Below are positions 7,203 through 11,444 of a DNA stretch of 11,444 bases, one piece after another; position 1 is the first letter of the stretch, and the number at the start of each line of letters is the position of its first letter. The position numbers and the translations under genes are program-made. The notes beneath the pieces were generated by a model. The model was not told the DNA's origin, ran no database searches, and worked only from the letters and a program-made list of their open reading frames with translations. Origin of the DNA: an uncultured Ruminococcus sp. (GTDB lineage: Bacteria > Bacillota > Clostridia > Oscillospirales > CAG-272); contig CADBRS010000236.1 of the NCBI GenBank assembly GCA_902797125.1, forward strand, positions 1 to 11,444, in the 5' to 3' direction.

Positions 7203-8122
7203 GCGCCGATCTCCTCTCCGTTAATGAAAGCCAAGATATCGCCCCGGACAGTCTCATAAACATCTTCATTCAGGATCTCGTGCCTGCAATTCGGATACAA
7301 TTTGATCCGGACGTCGCAATTTTCCTTTTTCATGTTTTCAAAAACAGTCTTCACGCCTTTGCCGTAATCTCCGACAGGATCTTCCTCGCCCGAGATGAGC
7401 AAGACAGGCAGATCGCGGGGACATTCCTTGACTCCCTGCTTGTTGGCCCGGATCTGAAGACGGATCAGGTCGGACATGGCAGCGATCTGAAAAGGAAACG
7501 TGCAGTACGGATCCTGCCTGTACAGATCGCGGATATGCTTATCCTTCGTCAGCCACGAATCTTTGTCGTTTTCTTCTTCAAACCGCTTGTTATACGTTCC
7601 GAAAGCCGTCTTCCGGATGAATTCCGACGCATGATGGGATCCCTTGAAGGTGCGAATGATAGAGCACAGACAGAGCCCCGGAGTTGAGGCAGGATTCGGT
7701 CCGCCCGTTCCGCAAACGATCAGACGGTCAGGTTTGGCACCCATCGTCACAGCATTTCTGACGATGAAAGAGCCCATGCTGTGGCCGAAAAGATAATAGG
7801 GATGCTGTCCGTATTTTTCGGAAACGGCACGATAGACTGCAGAAACGTCGTCACAGAGCAGTTTCCAGCCCTCTTTTTCAGCAATGAAACCGAAATCCTT
7901 TTCGACGTTGCCCGTTTCGCCGTGGCCCAGATGATCATACCCGAATGCCGCATATCCGGCATCGGCAAGATCTTTCATGAACTTCTTGTACCGGCCGGTA
8001 TATTCGCACATCCCGTGGACGATCTGGAAATATCCTTTGATCTCTCCGTCAGGAAGATAAATAAAACCTTTCAGCATATGTTTGCCGTCAGTCGACAGCA
8101 CTTCGATCTTTTCTTCAATCAT
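7199..8122 (-). CDS. Alpha/beta hydrolase, monoacylglycerol lipase / lysophospholipase-like
   Basis: This is a 307-residue serine hydrolase of the Hydrolase_4 (S33-like) type. The nucleophile elbow GHSMG places Ser115, the acid is likely Asp248 in GEEDPVGDYG, and the base is His281 in NCRHEIL. The HGMCEYTGRY block at 36-45 resembles the HGxxEHSGRY of monoglyceride lipases and lysophospholipases. No signal peptide or membrane segment is visible, so it is probably cytoplasmic. Placed 11 bases behind glpK, with an AAGGAG ribosome site that overlaps the glpK stop, it is well positioned to supply glycerol or glycerophospho-compounds to the kinase and dehydrogenase. The substrate is inferred from family and context only; a short-chain esterase is the alternative. 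Confidence 0.85.
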   Translation of the reverse strand: MIEEKIEVLSTDGKHMLKGFIYLPDGEIKGYFQIVHGMCEYTGRYKKFMKDLADAGYAAFGYDHLGHGETGNVEKDFGFIAEKEGWKLLCDDVSAVYRAVSEKYGQHPYYLFGHSMGSFIVRNAVTMGAKPDRLIVCGTGGPNPASTPGLCLCSIIRTFKGSHHASEFIRKTAFGTYNKRFEEENDKDSWLTKDKHIRDLYRQDPYCTFPFQIAAMSDLIRLQIRANKQGVKECPRDLPVLLISGEEDPVGDYGKGVKTVFENMKKENCDVRIKLYPNCRHEILNEDVYETVRGDILAFINGEEIGA

Positions 8123-8133
8123 GGGAATTCTCC

Positions 8134-9630
8134 TTACTCATTGCACTGGAAGGCCATGCAGGCTTTGACTGCCCTGTGCCATCCGTCGATCAGTTTCTTT
8201 CTGGTATCGTCATTCATTTGCGGATCGAAATCATCACCTGCACCGAGCAGATCCAGGATCTCGGACCGGTTTTCAAAAACGCCTCCCGCCAATCCTGCGA
8301 GTGCCGCCACACCGGCTGCAGTTGCCTCGCGGTTCTGCGGTCTGGATACGTGAATGTTGGAAATAGATGACTGGAACTGCATCAAAAACGAATTGGCAGA
8401 TGCTCCCCCATCCACTTTCAACGAGGAGATCTCGCCTCCGAAATCGGCCTGCATCGCTTTCAGCATGTCGTCGCTCTGGTATGCGATCGATTCCAGAGCT
8501 GCGCGAATGATCTGATCTTTTCCGCTGCCCCTCGTCAATCCGAAGACAGCTCCGCGAACGTTCATGTTCCAAAAAGGAGCTCCCATGCCCACAAATGACG
8601 GAACAACATAGACGCCTCCGCAGGATTTGACCTTTTTGGCAAAATATTCGGAGTCCTGGGAATCCGTAATGAAATGAAGTTCGTCCCGCAGCCACTGAAC
8701 GACGGCACCGCCCACAAACACGCTGCCCTCTAAAGCATATTCCAACGGTTTGCCTTTTTCTGTCGCGCACACGGTCGTCAGAAGGCCGTTTTTGCTCAGA
8801 ACGGGTTCCTGACCGGTGTGAGCCAACAGGAAGCAGCCTGTTCCGTACGTATTCTTCGCCATGCCTTTTTCAAAGCAGCCTTGTCCGAACAGTGCGGCCT
8901 GCTGGTCTCCCGCGATCCCGCAAAGAGGGATCTTGGCGCCCATGAACCGTATCTCGCCGTAGTATTCGCTGCTGGAATGGACTTCGGGAAGCATGTCTTT
9001 CGGAATGCCGAAAAGAGCCAGCAGTTCATCATCCCATTCACCCGTGCGAATATTGTAGAGCATCGTGCGGCTCGCATTGGTCTGATCTGTAATGAACAGT
9101 TTCCCGTCTGTCAGTTTCCAGATCAGGAACGTGTCGATAGTCCCGCAGATCAATTCTCCGCGCTCTGCCCGTTCCCTTGCGCCCGGCACCTGATCCATGA
9201 TCCATTTGATCTTGCTGGCGCTGAAATAAGCGTCGATCTTCAGACCGGTTTTCTTCAAGATCATGTCTGCGTGACCGTCTTTTTTCAATTGTTCACAATA
9301 GTCCGACGTTCTCCGGCACTGCCAAACGATCGCATGATAGACGGGTTTCCCCGTGTTCCGGTCCCAAACGACGCAAGTCTCTCGCTGATTGGTCAAGCCG
9401 ATGCCCACGATGGCTTTGGGTGAGATCCCGCTCTGAGCGATACACTCCGTCATCGCGGACAACTGAGCCGCATAAATAGCCAGAGGATCCTGCTCGACCC
9501 ATCCGGGTCTGGGATAGATTTGAGCGAATTCGTGTTGAGAAATCGAAGCGATATTCAGATTTTCATCAAACAGGATGGCCCTTGCGCTCGTGGTGCCTTC
9601 GTCCAGTGCAAGCAAGTATTTCTTTTCCAT
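8134..9630 (-). CDS. glpK: Glycerol kinase
   Basis: This 498-residue FGGY-family kinase transfers phosphate from ATP to glycerol to give sn-glycerol-3-phosphate. It is collinear with E. coli GlpK over its full length. The phosphate-binding start LDEGTTSARA is at 9-18, glycerol-contacting NQRET at 81-85 and the WQCRR block near 103-107. The FGGY signature YFSASKIKWIMDQ is at 135-147, catalytic Asp242 lies in GIAGDQQAA, and NTYGTGCF follows at 260-267. The loop before GIAGDQ (SSEYYGEIRFMGAK, 220-233) is short and lacks the histidine that HPr of the phosphotransferase system phosphorylates in enterococcal-type GlpK, so activity control by that route is unlikely. Usual DQGTT is DEGTT. It is the first gene of the operon, with GGAG about 10 bases before the ATG and a good promoter upstream. 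Confidence 0.97.
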   Translation of the reverse strand: MEKKYLLALDEGTTSARAILFDENLNIASISQHEFAQIYPRPGWVEQDPLAIYAAQLSAMTECIAQSGISPKAIVGIGLTNQRETCVVWDRNTGKPVYHAIVWQCRRTSDYCEQLKKDGHADMILKKTGLKIDAYFSASKIKWIMDQVPGARERAERGELICGTIDTFLIWKLTDGKLFITDQTNASRTMLYNIRTGEWDDELLALFGIPKDMLPEVHSSSEYYGEIRFMGAKIPLCGIAGDQQAALFGQGCFEKGMAKNTYGTGCFLLAHTGQEPVLSKNGLLTTVCATEKGKPLEYALEGSVFVGGAVVQWLRDELHFITDSQDSEYFAKKVKSCGGVYVVPSFVGMGAPFWNMNVRGAVFGLTRGSGKDQIIRAALESIAYQSDDMLKAMQADFGGEISSLKVDGGASANSFLMQFQSSISNIHVSRPQNREATAAGVAALAGLAGGVFENRSEILDLLGAGDDFDPQMNDDTRKKLIDGWHRAVKACMAFQCNE

Positions 9631-9681
9631 ATCCTACAGTCTCCATTCTGATTTCGAGATACTGTCTCGCTGACTGCTTTC

Positions 9682-9710
9682 ATTATACAGTTTTTTTATC
9701 TTTTTGTCCA
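9682..9710 (-). promoter_or_regulatory. Promoter of the glpK operon
   Basis: On the minus strand 9710-9705 reads TGGACA and 9687-9682 reads TATAAT, exactly 17 bases apart. One base of the -35 differs from consensus. Transcription should start near 9675, giving a leader of about 45 bases. The spacer is A-rich on this strand. No convincing catabolite-response (cre) site or glycerol antiterminator is seen. Confidence 0.75.
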
Positions 9711-9741
9711 TATAGGCCCGACTGTGAAATACCCAAATCTA

Positions 9742-9770
9742 TTGACTTCACCTCATATTCGTGATATAGT
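9742..9770 (+). promoter_or_regulatory. Promoter of the lyxose isomerase gene
   Basis: TTGACT at 9742-9747 and TATAGT at 9765-9770 are 17 bases apart, each one base from consensus. The expected transcript start is near 9777, 45-50 bases before the ATG. It faces away from the glpK promoter, with about 30 bases between the two -35 boxes. Confidence 0.75.
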
Positions 9771-9823
9771 TTTATTGTTAAAAAGCCGTGCCAAGCCGTT
9801 CGGCCTCAAGAAAGGATTCGAAT

Positions 9824-10579
9824 ATGAAAAGAAGCGAAATCAATAAAATCATGAAAGACGCTGCCGCCTTCCTGAATGAACATCAGTTCCTTCTGCCTCC
9901 TTTTGCCTACTTCACGCCTGAGGAATGGAAAGAAAAGAATCATGAATATGATGAAATCAGACGCAACTGCCTGGGGTGGGATATCACCGATTTCGGAAGC
10001 GGAGATTTTCATAAGTGCGGTCTGTTCTTATTCACACTGCGCAACGGGAATATGCATAACAAAAACGATCTGAAAGTTTATGCCGAAAAAATCATGATCG
10101 TGGAAGAAAATCAGACAACGCCGTACCACTACCACTGGTATAAGCAGGAAGATATCATCAACCGCGGCGGCGGAAATCTGATGATCCGCGTCTATGCGGC
10201 CGATAAAGACGACAATCTGTCGACCGAGGATTGCGAGATTCAGGTAGACGGACGTCATTATACGGTCCCTGCAGGCACCATCATTCGTCTGACTCCTGGT
10301 ATGAGCCTGACCAACACCAAAAAACTGTATCATGCTTTCTGGGGCGAACCGGGCCATGGAAAAGTGCTTGTCGGCGAAGTCAGCCAGTGCAATGACGACT
10401 CCACGGATAACCGTTTCTTTGAGCCGTTCGATCACTGCCCCTACATTTCGGAGATCAAAGACGCCGATACGAGCGATAAGCAGCGTTTTTCGGACAAAGT
10501 CGGTCGTTTTCCGGAAATCGAAGAAGACGAGAAACCCTGGCACCTTTTGTGCAACGAATATCCTGAATACAAAGCCTGA
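9824..10579 (+). CDS. D-lyxose/D-mannose isomerase family protein (Lyx_isomer cupin)
   Basis: This 251-residue cupin-type sugar isomerase is of the D-lyxose ketol-isomerase family, which interconverts D-lyxose with D-xylulose and often D-mannose with D-fructose using Mn(II). The metal ligands are visible as His102, His104 and Glu109 in YHYHWYKQEDIINRGGGN, and His170 in KLYHAFWGE. GTIIRLTPGMSLTN (151-164) is the usual strand before the last ligand. The start at 9824 has AAAGGA about eight bases upstream. An earlier in-frame GTG at 9788 would add 12 residues but has no ribosome site. It is transcribed alone from its own promoter, divergent from the glpK operon, and ends at a strong hairpin. The native sugar cannot be decided from sequence. 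Confidence 0.9.
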   Translation: MKRSEINKIMKDAAAFLNEHQFLLPPFAYFTPEEWKEKNHEYDEIRRNCLGWDITDFGSGDFHKCGLFLFTLRNGNMHNKNDLKVYAEKIMIVEENQTTPYHYHWYKQEDIINRGGGNLMIRVYAADKDDNLSTEDCEIQVDGRHYTVPAGTIIRLTPGMSLTNTKKLYHAFWGEPGHGKVLVGEVSQCNDDSTDNRFFEPFDHCPYISEIKDADTSDKQRFSDKVGRFPEIEEDEKPWHLLCNEYPEYKA

Positions 10580-10606
10580 CCCGACTTCCTATATCTGGAG
10601 GGTCAG
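10576..10606 (+). repeat. Inverted repeat spanning the lyxose isomerase stop codon
   Basis: CTGACCC at 10576-10582 and GGGTCAG at 10600-10606 are perfect complements around a 17-base loop. The first arm contains the TGA stop. Four A and the main terminator hairpin follow at once, so the two stems form a tandem 3' structure that may protect the transcript end. Confidence 0.5.
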
Positions 10607-10638
10607 AAAAGCGGCGGAGAGCAATCTCCGCCGTCTTT
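10607..10638. terminator. Bidirectional intrinsic terminator between convergent genes
   Basis: CGGCGGAGA (10612-10620) pairs with TCTCCGCCG (10625-10633) around a GCAA tetraloop. For the minus-strand gene ending at 10653 the stem is followed by TTTT (10610-10607). For the plus-strand isomerase it is followed only by TCTTTCG, a weaker tail. One hairpin probably serves both convergent transcripts. Confidence 0.8.
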
Positions 10639-10652
10639 CGTATGTTCGAAAC

Positions 10653-11264
10653 TTAATGGAATGTTTTGTAGATGATCAATTCGACTCTGTCTCTGTAGAT
10701 GGCAACTTCCACCTCGTCGGCGACTTTGGCCACGACGGATTTTTCCAGTTCGTCCCATTCTTCGGCATGTTCCGCCGTACCCGATACGGATTTGCGGAAC
10801 TGATTCATGGACCACCTTTCGGCCGCCACACCCTGCAGACTCGGAACTCCGCCCGAGCCCACGTCTGAAGCATACCAGCCTCCGGGCATACTGTCCGATA
10901 CGGAATCGTCGATCGGTTCCAGAGCACGTGCGAACAGATCCCGCAGTTTGCCCATCAAACCTTTAGCCGCGGCATTTTCACCCGACGTCGAAGCGGCCAG
11001 CAACTGTTCCCTTTTGACCTCTGTCATCCGGGTACAGGCGGAAAGGTGGAGGGTGAATGCCATATTGTGTTCTTCGATCCAGAATTTCGCCTCCTGCTCT
11101 CCGGTCAATGCGCGGAACATTCCGGTCATTTCTTCGGTCAAAAGCCTTAGCTGAATGGAATCTTTGGGAGACAGATCCTTGAATTGAGCGGTCGCTTCCG
11201 CCTGATGCAGGGCTTCAGCTATTCCCTTGCCGCCATTTGTGATCGTAATGACATCAGATCTCAT
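10653..11264 (-). CDS. RsbW/SpoIIAB-like HATPase-type regulator with an extra C-terminal region
   Basis: This is a 203-residue protein. Residues 5-90 resemble the N-terminal half of anti-sigma-factor histidine-kinase-like ATPases: LSPKDSIQLRLLTEEM (31-46) stands where the N-box helix of RsbW/SpoIIAB lies, followed by the beta strands FWIEEHNMAFTLHLSA (61-76). The expected E-x-x-x-N is not present (LTEEMTGM), so normal ATP/Mg binding is doubtful. Residues 90-203 (TSGENAAAKGLMGKLRDLF, then EWDELEKSVVAKVADEVEV) do not fit RsbW; they look like a conserved family-specific extension, and an ATP-lid glycine box is not obvious. It follows a STAS gene by 15 bases, the classic antagonist plus anti-sigma order, with an AAGGAG site. 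A partner-switching role is inferred from this pairing. No sigma factor is seen downstream. Confidence 0.6.
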   Translation of the reverse strand: MRSDVITITNGGKGIAEALHQAEATAQFKDLSPKDSIQLRLLTEEMTGMFRALTGEQEAKFWIEEHNMAFTLHLSACTRMTEVKREQLLAASTSGENAAAKGLMGKLRDLFARALEPIDDSVSDSMPGGWYASDVGSGGVPSLQGVAAERWSMNQFRKSVSGTAEHAEEWDELEKSVVAKVADEVEVAIYRDRVELIIYKTFH

Positions 11265-11279
11265 AACTCAATAATCTCC

Positions 11280-11444
11280 TTACCGAATCGTCAACAAGCT
11301 GTCGAAGCCGGTCACTTCGAACACCTCAGCGACCACTTCATTCACGCCGGTCACGATCATTTTTCCGCCTGCTGCATTCATTTTCTTTTGAGTCGCCAGA
11401 AGCACTCTCAAACCGGACGACGAGATGTAGTCGAGGTCCGTAAA
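11280..11444 (-). CDS. STAS-domain anti-anti-sigma-like protein (partial, 3' end only)
   Basis: The last 54 codons of a gene that enters from beyond position 11444. The fragment begins in DLDYISSSGLRVLLATQKK, the hallmark of STAS proteins such as SpoIIAA and RsbV. There the serine just before Gly-Leu is the residue phosphorylated by the partner kinase. It continues through MIVTGVNEVVAEVFEVTGF, matching the final strand and helix of the domain, and ends at TAA (11280-11282). The stop codon merges into the AAGGAG ribosome site of the following gene. The domain would modulate the RsbW-like neighbour by partner switching. Start, full length and promoter lie outside the window. Confidence 0.88.
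   Translation of the reverse strand, partial: FTDLDYISSSGLRVLLATQKKMNAAGGKMIVTGVNEVVAEVFEVTGFDSLLTIR

Noticed and set aside
8818..9423. 201-codon plus-strand frame opposite glpK
   Set aside because: Antisense to glycerol kinase, which is certain; no start signals.
9670..9683. Possible catabolite-response element downstream of the glpK -10 box
   Set aside because: Only the outer TGA/TCA match; the central CG and spacing of the cre consensus are missing.
10028..10543. 171-codon minus-strand frame opposite the lyxose isomerase
   Set aside because: The plus-strand gene has all four metal ligands, a promoter and a ribosome site; this frame has none.

Overview
The window looks like a chromosomal metabolic region of a low-to-mid GC Gram-positive bacterium (Bacillota). 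The reasons are strong AGGAGG-type ribosome sites, the three-gene oxidoreductase set that Bacillota carry beside glpK (GlpA-like, GlpB-like, DUF1667), an SmtB/CzrA-type ArsR regulator, and a STAS/RsbW-like pair. Gut anaerobes of the Erysipelotrichia or Clostridia are my best guess, but I cannot fix the lineage from sequence alone. Nothing looks like phage or plasmid backbone; the only mobile-element hint is at the extreme left edge.

Layout. Positions 1-167 hold no gene and contain several hairpins, including a large bulged one at 118-154 that resembles the right end of an IS200/IS605-type element. Next, on the minus strand, are a metal-sensing ArsR/SmtB repressor (168-482), its promoter with an overlapping operator (512-545), a terminator (573-609) and a small TSCPD-domain protein (630-893). 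A compact minus-strand operon fills 970-9630. In transcription order it reads glpK, a monoglyceride-lipase-like alpha/beta hydrolase, a NamZ/DUF1343 exo-muramidase, a GH78-type glycosidase, a GlpA-like FAD dehydrogenase with a BFD iron-sulfur domain, a GlpB-like FAD/NAD oxidoreductase, and a DUF1667 cysteine-rich protein. Genes in this run overlap or nearly abut, with ATGA stop-start junctions at three places. It starts from a clear sigma-70-type promoter at 9682-9710. A divergent gene for a D-lyxose/D-mannose isomerase family cupin runs rightward (9824-10579) from its own promoter and ends at a strong hairpin. That hairpin also faces the convergent minus-strand pair at the right edge: an RsbW-like protein with an unusual C-terminal half (10653-11264), preceded by a truncated STAS anti-anti-sigma-like gene (11280-11444).

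How the genes fit together. The hydrolase could free glycerol from acylglycerols or lysophospholipids. GlpK would phosphorylate it, and the three-gene oxidoreductase set would oxidise glycerol-3-phosphate to dihydroxyacetone phosphate and pass electrons on. The surprise is the pair of glycosidases (NamZ and GH78) in the middle of this operon, translationally linked to the glycerol genes. This suggests that the operon salvages a glycerol-containing glycoconjugate or cell-wall polymer, and not only free glycerol; that is inference. All the proteins lack visible signal peptides, so the chemistry is probably intracellular.
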